Part shown: in pieces, positions 1 through 8,889 of the stretch
Layout of the letters: each line of letters begins with the position of its first letter
Numbering within the stretch: position 1 is the stretch's first letter
NCBI GenBank assembly: GCA_963575745.1
Contig: CAUYUJ010019600.1
Location: 130,803-153,302, forward strand
Reading direction: 5' to 3'
Length of the DNA: 22,500 nt
Source: Prorocentrum cordatum
Taxonomy: Eukaryota; Sar; Dinophyceae; Prorocentrales; Prorocentraceae
The notes under the pieces: generated by a model
Told to the model about the DNA's origin: nothing
What the model saw: the letters and a program-made list of their open reading frames with translations, nothing else
The model's database searches: none
Made by a program: the position numbers and the translations under genes

Positions 1-1640
1 GATTCGGAGGATTCAGTGTCAAGGATTCCTTGTTACGGACTCCTTACCGGGGGGCCCTGCGAAGGAATCCCCCATGCTGACTGCTCACAGACGACTCCTT
101 ACTGGAGATCCCTCGCTGACGACGCCTCACTAGGGACGCCAATCCCAGAGCTCCGCGCGAAGGATTTCTTGCCGAGAAAGCCTCGCGAAGGAACCCCTAC
201 CCAACAGATCATGATGGGGGGCGCGTCACCCAAAACTCCTTTCTAAGTGCCCCATTGCTGAGGACACCCCTGATAAGAGCCCATTCCGAAGCGGCCCGTT
301 CGACTGGCACTTTCATTCATTACTAGGGATCCCTCGTTAAGAACTCCGTCGTCAAAAACCGCATCAAGGTAAGGATCCCTGAGCAGGATTTCTCGCGAAG
401 GATTCCCGATGGGGCCCCCCCGCTGAGCATTCCCCGCCCGGGCGCCCTGATTCTATGGAGGCTACCTTTAGCGGGCCTGTGGGATCTACGCGGGGCGATC
501 GAAACGTGGGCCATGTCGGCCCATCCCCTATCAAGTGTTCGTGAGGATTCCGGATCCCTTGCTAAGGATTCCTTACTGAATTCTTTTCAATGAGGATCCC
601 TTGCTAAGAACTCCGCGCTGAGGACTCGCCGCTAAGAGCTCCTCACCAAGGACCCCGAACTCAAGCTCCACGACCAAAAAACTCCCACTGTGGATTCCTC
701 ATTGGCAATTCCTGACCGGAGGCCCCTTACTTGGGAATCCTTACTAAGTACTCCATATCTGGGAATCATCGCGAATGGTTCTTTGGCAAGGAACTCATGG
801 CTAAGAACCCCTGCCTACGAATTCGCGGTTAAGGTTTCAAAGCTAAGAACCCGTTATTAAGGAGCATGTATTAAGAACCCCTTGCTATGGATTCGCCGCT
901 ACGGACCCCCTATTCAGAATTCCTTACTAGGGACTCATTACAATGGGTTCCTTACGCTGGATTCGCTACTAAGGATCCCTGATGCAGAATTCCTCGCCAA
1001 GGGTTCGCCACTGCGAATCCTTCACAGAGAACGCCTCACATAAGGATTCCTCATTGAAGAGCCCCTGCCAAGGATCCGCTGCGAAAATTCCCTGGTTGAG
1101 GATTCCCCACTGAAGACCCCTGGTTAAAATCCCGCACCCAGGAACCCTCGCAAAGGGTTCACAGACAAGGATTCCGCGCGAAGGATTCCCCACTCAGGAT
1201 TCATTACGAAGGATGCCTCACTAAGGATCTCTTACGAACAGCCCCTCACGCAGGAACCCTGGCCAAGGATTCTGCAGTAAGGGGTCTACTAGCCCCTTGC
1301 GAAGAGGGTCCCCAAGTAAAGGCTTCGCATTAAGGATTCGCCACAAAGAAATCCGTGCTACGGATTCCTCAGTAAGGATTCATCACTGCAGGTTCCGCAC
1401 CCAGAATGTCGTACTAAGAGTCTCCTAATACGGATCCCACACGGAGAATTCCCCCCCCCCAGATCCTTGAGCGAGGCATCCCCGCGAAAGAGGCACTCAT
1501 GAGGATGCCTCAGCATTGCGCATCAGTTTGCAACGACAGAATCCATAACGCGGACTCCTTGAGAAGGGACCCTTTACTACTGGGTCCTTTCCGAGGAGCC
1601 GTCCGCAAGGAATCCGACAAAGGACTCCTTGCCCTGCTCT
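1..1640. repeat. Diverged 14-bp tandem repeat (minisatellite)
   Basis: Nearly the whole stretch can be cut into 14-bp units close to AAGGATTCCTCACT, with occasional 13- or 15-bp units; for example the run from about 1050 to 1270 splits cleanly. That is roughly 115 diverged copies. The most conserved core is GGATTCC or GGATCCC, followed by a pyrimidine-rich NNCT/NGCT half. The short open frames across it contain the repeat in changing phases, since 14 is not a multiple of 3, and look spurious. The first bases are already inside the array, so it continues beyond the left edge. No gene is visible here. Confidence 0.85.
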
Positions 1641-2060
1641 GGGTCCTCCAGGAGCGCTGCGCCCGCTCTGGCCTCGCACCCGCGGCGCGCCAGGCACAGC
1701 GCCCTGCGCGGGCGGGCGCCGCGCCCGAAGCGGGCGCCGCGCCCGGCACAAAGCACGGCATATCGCCCCTGGAGGCGCGGGCGCAGCGCCCGAGGCAGGC
1801 GTGGCGCCCGAGGCGCGCGCGGCATCAAACCTGGGAGCCATCGGCGCCGCGCCCGAAGATGGCGCGCTTGCGCCCCCCGCGTCGAGCCTCGCGCGCCGCG
1901 CCCTGCCCCCGACCCGCCCCCTTGAAAGCCCGAGCGCGCCGTAGGGCGCGGGCCGCTGGGCCCGGCTATATCTTCTGAGGTCCCGAAGGCCTTCGGGAGC
2001 TGAAAGGCACCTCGTGGAGGCCCTGAGTTGAACGCCCGGGTCGCGCACCCCCTTCGCCTC
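1640..2060. other. CpG-rich GCGCCCG-repeat region, no gene recognised
   Basis: Very GC- and CpG-rich sequence built from variants of GCGCCCGAGGCG and GGGCGCCGCGCCCG; a GCGGGCGCCGCGCCCG block occurs twice in tandem near 1715-1746. Open frames exist on both strands in several frames at once. Their Ala/Arg/Pro/Gly products are what such composition gives by chance. It could be a CpG-island-like patch or just a decayed minisatellite; nothing seen distinguishes these. Confidence 0.45.
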
Positions 2061-2250
2061 TTCCTCGCCCTTCCTCGCCCGGGAAGAGGAGGCGTTAGAA
2101 AGAGGGCGGGACGGCTTGGCGGAGTGTAAGAAGGCAACTGTGGGGATGACGGAGGAATGCGCCCCTGCTCTCTACCGATGGCCGCCAAGCGCTGCTATGT
2201 TCTGAGGCCCCCAACCATCCGCAGGCGAATGGCAACCAAACGCTGCTACT
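2060..2250. other. Unassigned sequence
   Basis: Mixed-composition sequence between the CpG-rich block and the possible relic to the right. A short CTTCCTCGCCC duplication lies near 2058-2080. No gene, RNA or longer repeat was recognised. Confidence 0.3.
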
Positions 2251-2252
2251 TT

Positions 2253-3180
2253 CTAGCATTCCGATGCCCCCCGTGATTTCCGCGGCCATCTCCGCACGGG
2301 CCCGCGCGGCCGCGAGCTGGGGACCAGCTCCTGCCAGGATTGCCAAGTCGTCCCGGTCGCCCTCCCCGTCTGTGCTTGCAGCAGCGCGATCAGACGTCGA
2401 ACGAAGATCGCCATCATCGCCAGGACTTCGGGAGGCGGGGCGAGACCTCGTCCTTTACGAGCTGCGAGCTTCTCCTCGCGGCGGGGCGGTCCGTCTGTCA
2501 TGTTGACTGCAGAGCCGGCCTGAGGACCCAGGACAAGACAGCAAGCGCGACCGCAACCACCAGCATGGTGCTGCAGTCCTAAATGATGGGCGCCGCACCG
2601 TTGGCAACATATCCAATGAGCGAGTGGCCTCGGCATCCTGCGCTGCCGTGAAGGTGCGCAAAGGACCATGCCGAAGGCGAGCCACGGGCCAGCGGTATCC
2701 CCTCGGTTCCCCGGCTCCCCCCGGGGAGGCCTGCCTCATGAGCCAAAACTGCCGCGGAGGAGGCGGGGAGGATAGAGAGAGGGGAGGGAGAGGGAGGGAG
2801 GACAGACACATGAGGCAGGACGAGCAGACGTCGCCCCCGCCGCCGCCGCCGTCGCCGTCGTCGTCGTTCTCCCCTAAATCCCCCCCCCCCAGAACTCCGG
2901 CGTCGTCCACCCCAAGCGGGTCTTGGCCCCTTCCCCAGGACTGGTGCTCCATCCCGGCCCGCTGTGGATGGTCCTGAGGCCTGGTGAGGCCCGCCCCCCG
3001 AGGCTGAAGACAACCCAAAACCGCCCGTCTTGCTCCTGTTCACGGCGAGGCGAAACCGGAGTCCCCCCCGTGGCTCCGCGCGGTTCCGCTCGGTGGCGTC
3101 CAACTCCGCCTGCAGCGCGCGCATCTCCTGCCGCGCCGCCTGCGCCGGGGAGGGGAGGGCGCCGACGGCAGCAGGCAGCC
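2253..3180 (-). other. Possible decayed retroelement ORF1-like relic (weak)
   Basis: Minus-strand translation gives, in two different frames, an Ala/Glu/Arg-rich helical stretch (AARQEMRALQAELDATERNR, about 3155-3095) and then a Cys/His-rich patch containing HWICCQRCGAHH (about 2625-2590), followed by a basic tail. Coiled coil followed by a Cys motif is the general look of dinoflagellate retroelement ORF1-type proteins, but I cannot match it to a named domain. A (CCG/CGT)n tract at 2835-2868 interrupts it. No start codon, intact frame or other domain supports a working gene. It could equally be chance coding in GC-rich DNA. Confidence 0.2.
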
Positions 3181-3335
3181 CACAGAGAGGGAGGAGAGCA
3201 CGAGAGAAGCAAGGAGCAACGAGAGGAGGAAACAAGAGGAGAGGAGCAAGAGGAAGAGCATCGAGAGAAGGATCAAACAGGCGAGGGGCAAGAGGAGGAG
3301 AGGCAAGAGGAGGAGGGGGGCTGGCAGCAGCCGCA
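3180..3335. repeat. GA-rich purine tract
   Basis: About 150 bp of nearly pure purine on the plus strand (GAGAGG, AGGAGC and AGAGGAGG variants). It is low complexity and gives long Arg/Glu-rich open frames without domain content. It leads into the GGA microsatellites to the right. Confidence 0.7.
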
Positions 3336-3429
3336 ACGGCACGAGGATCCATCCCATTCCTCCGCCCCCGCCCCCCGAGATGCCCCACGAACCCGTCGCC
3401 ACCGCTCGTGGCCTGGGGCGGCGTTGCTG

Positions 3430-3482
3430 GGGAGGAGGAGGAGGAGGAGGAGGAGGAGGAGGAGGAGGAGGAGGAGGAGGAG
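3430..3482. repeat. (GGA)n microsatellite
   Basis: An uninterrupted GGA run of about 17 units on the plus strand. The poly-Glu, poly-Gly and poly-Arg frames over it are artefacts of the repeat. Confidence 0.95.
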
Positions 3483-3561
3483 CGAGTCCGAAACAGCGAG
3501 GGCGTACATGCTGGCAGCAGTCACGCAACACCGTCGTTCGCGGGCTGGACTCGGCCCTCGG

Positions 3562-3596
3562 CGAGGAGGAGGAGGAGGAGGAGGAGGAGGAGGAGA
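3562..3596. repeat. (GGA)n microsatellite
   Basis: A second short GGA run of about 11 units on the plus strand, 80 bp after the first. Confidence 0.95.
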
Positions 3597-3675
3597 AGGT
3601 GAGCACCCCCCTCCTCTCCCCATCGCCGCCCACTGTCCCCGCGCATCCTTCTTATCATCCACCTCCCCTCTCACC

Positions 3676-3912
3676 TTTCCCCCTCTCTCTCTCTTCCTCT
3701 CTCTCTCTCGTTATATGTTACGTGTTTGTTGTCTCTCTCTCTCTCTCTATCGCTCTTTCTCTCGATGTTTTTTTTTTCTCTCTCTCTCTCTCTATATATA
3801 TATATACACATACATATAGATCGCTCTCTCGGTCTCTCTCTCTCTTGTTATGTGTTGCTCTATCTATCTCTCGATGATATATATATATATACATATATAA
3901 ATATATATGTGT
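3676..3912. repeat. Compound (CT)n / (TA)n simple repeat
   Basis: Pyrimidine CT runs alternate with TA runs: CT-rich at 3683-3760 and 3778-3793, TA at about 3793-3806, more CT to about 3872, then TA-rich at 3878-3911. This is microsatellite DNA with no gene. Confidence 0.9.
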
Positions 3913-4002
3913 GTCGGCGTCCGACAAAGTTCGATTGCAATCAACGCCTCCGTCCGTGGACCGCGCCCGGAGGTCCCTCTGCGCCGCTGGCTTTTAAACT
4001 GA

Positions 4003-4083
4003 AATGTGTGCGTGTGTGTGTGTGCGCCTGTGTGCCTGTGTGCCTGTGTGGCCGTGTGGCTGTGTGGCTGTGTGGCTGTGTGT
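4003..4083. repeat. GT / GTGTGGCT simple repeat
   Basis: A GT run passes into GTGTGCCT and then GTGTGGCT octamers (about 4028-4083). The Cys/Val-rich open frames across it are spurious. About 90 bp of unassigned sequence (3913-4002) separates it from the TA repeat on its left. Confidence 0.85.
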
Positions 4084-4089
4084 CCCGAA

Positions 4090-4351
4090 AGGGGCCCTCG
4101 AGGTGTCCTCCAGAAGCCCCCAGAGACCTTCAAGACTTCCCCCAGAGGCCGAAAGAGGCTCTCAGGAGGCCCACGAGAGGCTTCCAAACTGCATCCAAGA
4201 GGCCTCCAGGAAGGAGCGCGTTTCTTTATCATCGGCGATGATGGGCGTTACAAGGGGGGGGGGGGGGCCAAGGGGGGGGGTGTAATGCAACGCCTTCCCC
4301 CCGCCGTGCGCACGGCGGCAGTGCCCGGAGCGCACCGAGGGGAGGGGCGTT
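4090..4351 (+). repeat. Dispersed ~265-bp repeat, copy A
   Basis: This block matches 8391-8656 over its whole length. Both begin AGGGGCCCTCGAGGTGTCC, share the CTTCCAAACTGCATCCAAGA block and the GCGCGTTTCTTTAT block, then GGCGATGATGGGC, poly-G tracts, and an end that can fold (AACGCC ... GGCGTT around a GTGCGCAC core). The copies differ by substitutions and by the lengths of the G tracts. No protein is implied. It looks like a short interspersed repeat; its class is unknown. Confidence 0.8.
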
Positions 4352-4629
4352 GGGGCCGGGGGCTATGATGCCCATTATGCTTGGTGTGCGTGCGTTTGCC
4401 TGCCCCACTGCGGGGCCATCAGGCTGCGAGGATAGGGTTTCATGCAACCTGCGCCAGTACCACTTTCCGATGTTTCCAGAATGCTGCAGTCCTGTTTTCT
4501 GCTTCCTGCTGGAAGCTGCTGCTGTCCGCGCGAGGGTGGGGGTATAGCCGAAAGCCGCCCTGGCCACCGCCCCCCCCGCGGCTCTCAGAAATCCACGGGG
4601 GTCCCAGGACTCGTAGGAATACAACGGGC
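4352..4629. other. Unassigned sequence
   Basis: Mixed-composition sequence of about 280 bp between the dispersed repeat and the GGA tract. Open frames on both strands show no recognisable motif. Confidence 0.3.
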
Positions 4630-4935
4630 TCGCGCTCCAGAGGCTGCAATCGCGCAGGAGGAGGAGCAGGAGGAGGAGGAGGAGGAGGAGGAGGAGGAGG
4701 AGGAGGAGGAGGGAGGAGGAGAGGAGGGAGGAGGAGGAGGAGGAGGAGGGAGGAGGAGGGAGGAGGAGGAGGAGGAGGAGGGAGGAGGAGGAGGAGGAGG
4801 AGGAGGAGGAGGAGGAGGAGGAGGAGGAGGAGGAGGAGGAGGAGGGAGGAGGAGGGAGGAGGGGGAGGAGGAGGAGGAGGAGGGGGAGGAGGAGGAGCAG
4901 GAGGAGGGGACAGGTTCGCGCTCCAGAGGCTGCAA
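4630..4935. repeat. Long (GGA)n microsatellite bounded by 20-bp direct repeats
   Basis: From 4656 to about 4910 the plus strand is GGA with GGGA, GCA and GGGGGA interruptions. The identical 20-mer TCGCGCTCCAGAGGCTGCAA lies at 4630-4649 and 4916-4935, on either side. That 20-mer resembles the core of the ~43-bp minisatellite farther right (TTCGCGCCCCCGAGGCC), so the tract may have grown between two diverged minisatellite units. Confidence 0.85.
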
Positions 4936-5160
4936 GCAATCGTGAGCTGCACTGCAGCCCAGTCGCGAACCCCCGAGGCCGTGCACGCTGCCTCGCAAAC
5001 TTTCGCCGCGCTCGCGCCGCAGGGGCCACCACCACTCCTAAACTGGGCATCGCTCGGACGTCCATTCCCTGTGTTTTTGTCGGTTTCGTGCGTGGTTTTT
5101 TGTCAACAAATGCTCAAGGATGCTCCTCGATGGCCCTCGCCGAGAAAAAATGCACACGTC
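4936..5160. other. Unassigned sequence
   Basis: Sequence between the GGA tract and the 43-bp array. One or two weak matches to the 43-bp core (CGCTCGCGCCGCAGGGGCCACC near 5010-5030, in two parts) suggest very diverged units. No gene is seen. Confidence 0.3.
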
Positions 5161-5840
5161 CGATCGATGCCAGGTAAACGACGCCGCGTTTGAGCCCTCG
5201 GGGCCACGATCCCTGACTCCGAGGCTCTTAATAAGCGTCGGGGGGGGGGCGTCAACCCCGCCGACAGCCCCACATCGACCCCCGTCGCGGGCAGCCACCG
5301 CGCGCCCAAGGCGCTCCGACGCCCGTCGCGGCGCGACGACGAGGCGAGGCTGACCCCCGTCGGGGGGGTACTCCCCCACGCTTACTAAGAAACCCAGAGT
5401 GTACATTACGCCAGATTCGCGCGCCCCGAGGCCACGACCCTTTTTATGAATTGCGCGACGGTCGCCGCCCCCTGGAGCCGCGGCCCTTCGCAAATTGCTG
5501 CGCCGGATTCGCGCTCCGGGGGCAACGGCCCCAGGCAAATTACGCCGCAGTCGCGCCCCCGATGCCCGCTTCCTATATGGATTACGCCAGATTCGCGCCC
5601 CCGGGGCCACGACTCCGCGTGAATTGCATCGCATTCGCGCCCCCGAGGCCACTATCCCAAGTAAATCACGCAACAGTCGCACCCACGAGGCCACAAACCC
5701 TCGTCACTTACTGCAAATGTACGCTCCCGAAGCCATGATTAACCCTTTGCAAAATTCAACAAGTTCGCGCCCCCGAGGCGACAGTCCCCCGTAAATCACA
5801 ATGCATTCGAGCTCCCAAGGCTACGAAACCCACCCCACGG
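5160..5840. repeat. ~43-bp diverged tandem repeat
   Basis: The core ATTCGCGCCCCCGAGGCCAC followed by an AANTTACGCC-type half recurs with cores near 5415, 5459, 5507, 5550, 5590, 5633, 5674, 5718, 5761 and 5804, a spacing of about 41-48 bp. More diverged cores lie near 5190-5210. Translations show a period of about 14 residues (RIRAPEAT-like), which comes from the repeat and is not evidence of a protein. Confidence 0.8.
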
Positions 5841-6120
5841 AGGCTACCCAATAACGCTATCCCCCTCTCCAGGGCAGAAAACTTGTAACTCTTTGCGTTG
5901 GGACATGTGTTCGGGCGGGCGCTTTTCGGCCCCCCCGCCGGTTCCTTGCGCTGGGCCCGCGACCGCGACTCGTTAAAAATTTGCTGGCCCAACGGGCCAA
6001 CGGCGTGCAAAAATCTCCAGCACCAGCTTTGTAATAGATCTAGCTCGCGAGCGCGTGACTGCCCCCTGGGGTTCCCCGGGCGACAAGTACCCCATGCAAA
6101 TCCCGGACGGTCCCCGTCAC
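5841..6120. other. Unassigned sequence
   Basis: No gene or RNA was recognised. A small inverted repeat TGGCCC-AAC-GGGCCA lies near 5985-6000. Confidence 0.3.
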
Positions 6121-6785
6121 GAATGCCAGAACTCCTGGGGCATACCTTCAGGACCATCAAGAGCGTCTCAAGAGGCCCCCAAGGCGGCCCAAGAAGGCCC
6201 AGAGTCAACGGAAGTCGTTCCAAGATGCCCAATGTAGCCTCCAGACGGCTTCAACCGTCTCCAAGACGCCCGAAGATGCCTCCAATGCCACTCCCAAGAA
6301 GCCCCCTAGAGGCAACATTCCACGATTTTCCATTGGTTCAGGTTTTCTGCGTTCTCACCTTTTCGGCCGCCGACGTTCTAAGACGGCCCAAGAAGCCTCT
6401 AAGATCGCTCGAAGACAGCCTAAGAGGCCTCCAAGAGAACCCCACCACGGCCCAAGAGGGCCCCAAGACTGCCCCAGAGGCCTCTAAGACGGGCAGAGAG
6501 AGCCCCAGGAGGGCCCCAAGAGGGGCCCCAGAAGGATGAAGCCGAGAGCGGGCATTTCGAGCCCTCGGCCCCAAGAGGCGTCCAGGCTGCCCCGAGCGGC
6601 CCCCCAGAGCTCCCCAAGAGGGTTCAAGAGGACCCCAAGAGGCGCCAAGAGAGCCCCAAGAGGCGTCCATGGCGCCACCAGGAGGCCTCCCCAGAGCCCC
6701 TAAACCTGCTACATGCACAGGAGCCCCCCGAGAACACTCCGAAGAGACACCAAGAAGCATCCATGAGGTCTCTCACCCACAACCG
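6120..6785 (+). repeat. Array of 10-11-bp AAGAGGGCCCC-type repeats (plus orientation)
   Basis: Most of this stretch divides into units such as AAGAGGGCCCC, AAGACGGCCC and AAGAGGCCTCC, 10-12 bp long. It ends in a block (about 6729-6785) with CCGAAGAGACACCAAGAAGCA and GTCTCTCACCCAC that is also found at the end of the related array near 8800-8845. Several overlapping open frames with Leu/Gly/Trp- or Pro/Arg-rich products are by-products of the repeat. Confidence 0.75.
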
Positions 6786-7383
6786 CAGCAGCGCCGACCA
6801 GCAGCACCGCATAGCCTACGAATGCGCACGTAAACGCCAACGATGGCACAATAGGGGCTGGCGGGATGAGCGAATCGATTATATAGCGAAGGACGCAAAA
6901 AATCCGCCGAAGACGGTCCCCCAACATGAGGGAACACTCTAAGAAGGCAACAGAGCCTTCCACAGTAACCCCAACATCTCCACACGTGTTGCGGATTACT
7001 GGCTGACATCGCACGGAACTCCCAGATGTCTTCAAGACGGCGCCGAGACATTCCAGCGTACAGTCGGCCCGCATCACAGGGATGCGCGATAGGGATGCAG
7101 GGGTCTTGGACGCCCCGTTCGAAGCTTCTCGAGCGTGGCGCGGCCAAGGACAGTGGCCAAAGATGGACCGAGGAGGCAAGGACTTGTTTTTGAGGGAGAA
7201 GATGGGAGCGGACCGCAAGATTCAAGAACCACCGTCGTAACGCGAATGCCGGTTGCATTTGAAGGCCGTCTTCTTCATCACCATTTGTGTGTGGAAACGG
7301 ACGCAGGAAACGACAATGCAGATAAGACAGGATACGAACTCGCTGGGGTACAAGGGGTACAGGTACCCAGGAGGCGAGGATGC
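6786..7383. other. Unassigned sequence between repeat arrays
   Basis: About 600 bp of more complex sequence. Minus-strand frames here read into a hydrophobic stretch (about 6790-6900) and a cysteine-containing segment, but I find no domain, and the frames run into the repeats on both sides. I regard it as non-coding or unrecognised. Confidence 0.3.
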
Positions 7384-7498
7384 AGGGAGGAGGGAGGAGG
7401 AGGAGAAGAAGGAGGAGGAGGAGGGAGAGGGGGAGGAGGAGGGGGAGGAGGAGGAGGAGGAGGAGGAGGAGGAGGAGGAGGACGAGGAGGAGGAGGAC
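7384..7498. repeat. (GGA)n microsatellite
   Basis: GGA with GGGA and GAA interruptions on the plus strand, then GACGAGGAGG. It is low complexity and the overlapping poly-Glu/poly-Arg frames are spurious. Confidence 0.95.
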
Positions 7499-7694
7499 CC
7501 TCGAGAGCCTTACTGCGCGGGCCGGCCGCAGCTCCGACGCGCCCCGCTCAGGGCAGGAGGAGTGGGGGCCGCGGGCGGCCGAGCGCGCAGCCCCTGCGGA
7601 GACGTGCGCGTGCGCACGGCATAGCCGCCACCGCGCCTCGAGGCGCGCGAGGCGGAGTGCCCTCGGGCCCTCGAGGACGGCCTGCTCGCTGTTT
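7499..7694. other. GC-rich unassigned sequence
   Basis: GC-rich sequence with several CG-rich palindromic words (for example GCGCGTGCGC). It lies between the GGA tract and the long hairpin. No gene was recognised. Confidence 0.3.
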
Positions 7695-7702
7695 AGGGGC
7701 TT

Positions 7703-7806
7703 ACATGCGAACCCTGCCCCTACCCCCCACGATTTCTGAGGGGGAGGGTGGGGTTCACTTCGCTCCCCCTCAGAAATCGTGGGGGGTAGGGGTAGGGTTC
7801 GCATGT
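7703..7806. repeat. Near-perfect long inverted repeat (44-nt arms, 16-nt loop)
   Basis: The left arm 7703-7746 and right arm 7763-7806 are reverse complements with one mismatch in 44 (a C/T difference in the CCCCTACCCC-type stretch). The loop is 7747-7762. Weaker pairing continues outward (AGGGGCTT on the left against GGCCCCCT on the right, about 7695-7816). It could be a foldback or MITE-like element or a structured-RNA locus; no coding sense is needed to explain it. Confidence 0.95.
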
Positions 7807-7899
7807 GGCCCCCTAGCTTTGCCACACACGGGGGCACGGCAATACTCCAAGGACTGGGGGCCCCAGATCTCCAGACCTTCCGGGCGCTCCCGCGCGCTC

Positions 7900-8130
7900 C
7901 TGGGATCGGTCGTGTGGATGTTCCAGGGAGGCCAGGGGGCCCCAAGACGGACCAAGAAGGCCCGAAGAAGCGCCCAAGCGGGTCCCAGGGGACTCCAAGA
8001 CTGCCCAAGAGCGCTCCAAGACGCCCGAGACGACCCCTATGACGGCCCACGAGGCCCCCAAGAGGCCCCAAGAGCGCTCCAAGAAGACTCCCAAGCGGGC
8101 CCCAAGAGGCCAAACTCAATGATGTTCCTC
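7900..8130 (+). repeat. Array of AAGAGGGCCCC-type repeats (plus orientation)
   Basis: Units such as CCAAGACGGACC, CCAAGAAGGCC, CCAAGAGCGCTC and CCAAGAGGCC continue the 10-11-bp family. They are followed by AT-richer spacer at 8115-8180. Confidence 0.75.
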
Positions 8131-8169
8131 GCGTTTGTTTGAAGATGTTAGCCTTCCCGCTACTTTCGG

Positions 8170-8390
8170 TTTCAGACGCTCCACGACTGCCCAAGAGGCG
8201 CGCAAAGCGCCCCAGGACGGCCCAAGAGACTCCAAGGAGGGCCAAAGACGTTCAAAATGGCCCCAAGACGGCCCAACAGGCCCCTAAGACGGCCCAAGAG
8301 GCACTCCGGATGGTTCCAAGAGGGGCCCAAGAAGGAACACACGAATTGACACGTCGAGTCTTCCGCCTCAAAATGGCCCCGAAACCCTCC
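8170..8390 (+). repeat. Array of AAGAGGGCCCC-type repeats (plus orientation)
   Basis: A further run of the same family (CCCAAGAGGCGC, CCAAGACGGCC, CCCAACAGGCC). It leads directly into dispersed-repeat copy B at 8391. Confidence 0.7.
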
Positions 8391-8656
8391 AGGGGCCCTC
8401 GAGGTGTCCTCCAGAAGCCCCAAGAGACCTCCAAGAGTTCTCTCAGAGGCCTAAAGAGCTTCTCAGCAGGCTCAGGAGAGGCTTCCAAACTGCATCCAAG
8501 AGGCCTCGAGGAAGGAGCGCGTTTCTTTATGTATTTTCGGCGATGATGGGCATTATAGGGGGGGGAGGGGCCAGGGGGGGGTATAATGTGTAACGCCTCC
8601 CCCCCGCTGTGCGCACTGCGGCAGTGCCCGGAGCGCACTGGAGGGGGAGGGGCGTT
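8391..8656 (+). repeat. Dispersed ~265-bp repeat, copy B, with foldback end
   Basis: Direct-orientation partner of 4090-4351. Its 3' part can fold: GTAACGCCTCCCCCCC at 8590-8605 pairs with GGGGGAGGGGCGTTAC at 8643-8658, around an inner GTGCGCAC/GCGCAC stem. G tracts differ in length from copy A. It is not coding. Confidence 0.8.
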
Positions 8657-8699
8657 ACGTAAAAAGGGGGGGGGAGAGGGGGGGGCGGTGGCAAAAAAG

Positions 8700-8850
8700 C
8701 CGAATAAGGAAACACGCTCCATCCAAGAGGCCTCCAGGAAGCCCCAACAGGCTCCCAGGAGGCCGCAACACTGCCCCCCCAGAAGCCCCCGAGAGCCCTC
8801 CGAAGAGATCCCAAGAAGCAGCCCAGAGGACTCTCACCCACTACCCGGTT
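8700..8850 (+). repeat. Short AAGAGGCCTCC-type repeat run with shared end block
   Basis: It starts with CCATCCAAGAGGCCTCCAGG, a word also present inside the dispersed repeat, and ends with CCGAAGAGATCCCAAGAAGCA then ACTCTCACCCAC, matching the end of the array at 6729-6785. It is the last plus-oriented array before the orientation flips. Confidence 0.65.
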
Positions 8851-8889
8851 ACCCCGGCATGGTGGTGGGATGGGCAGAACGCCAGTCGG

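Noticed and set aside
4229-5193. Long poly-Ser/Leu/Pro (minus) and poly-Gly/Arg/Glu (plus) open frames
   Set aside because: They are produced by the (GGA)n tract, open in all frames because the repeat has no stop codon on either strand.
7703-7806. Hairpin as an intrinsic transcription terminator
   Set aside because: The arms are far longer than a terminator stem, no T tract follows, and the sequence is eukaryotic.
6773-8245. A 490-residue minus-strand open frame, one of the longest in the window
   Set aside because: It runs through the AAGAGGGCCCC arrays, the long hairpin and the GGA tract. Its Leu/Gly/Trp-rich and poly-Leu content follows from those repeats, and no domain is visible.
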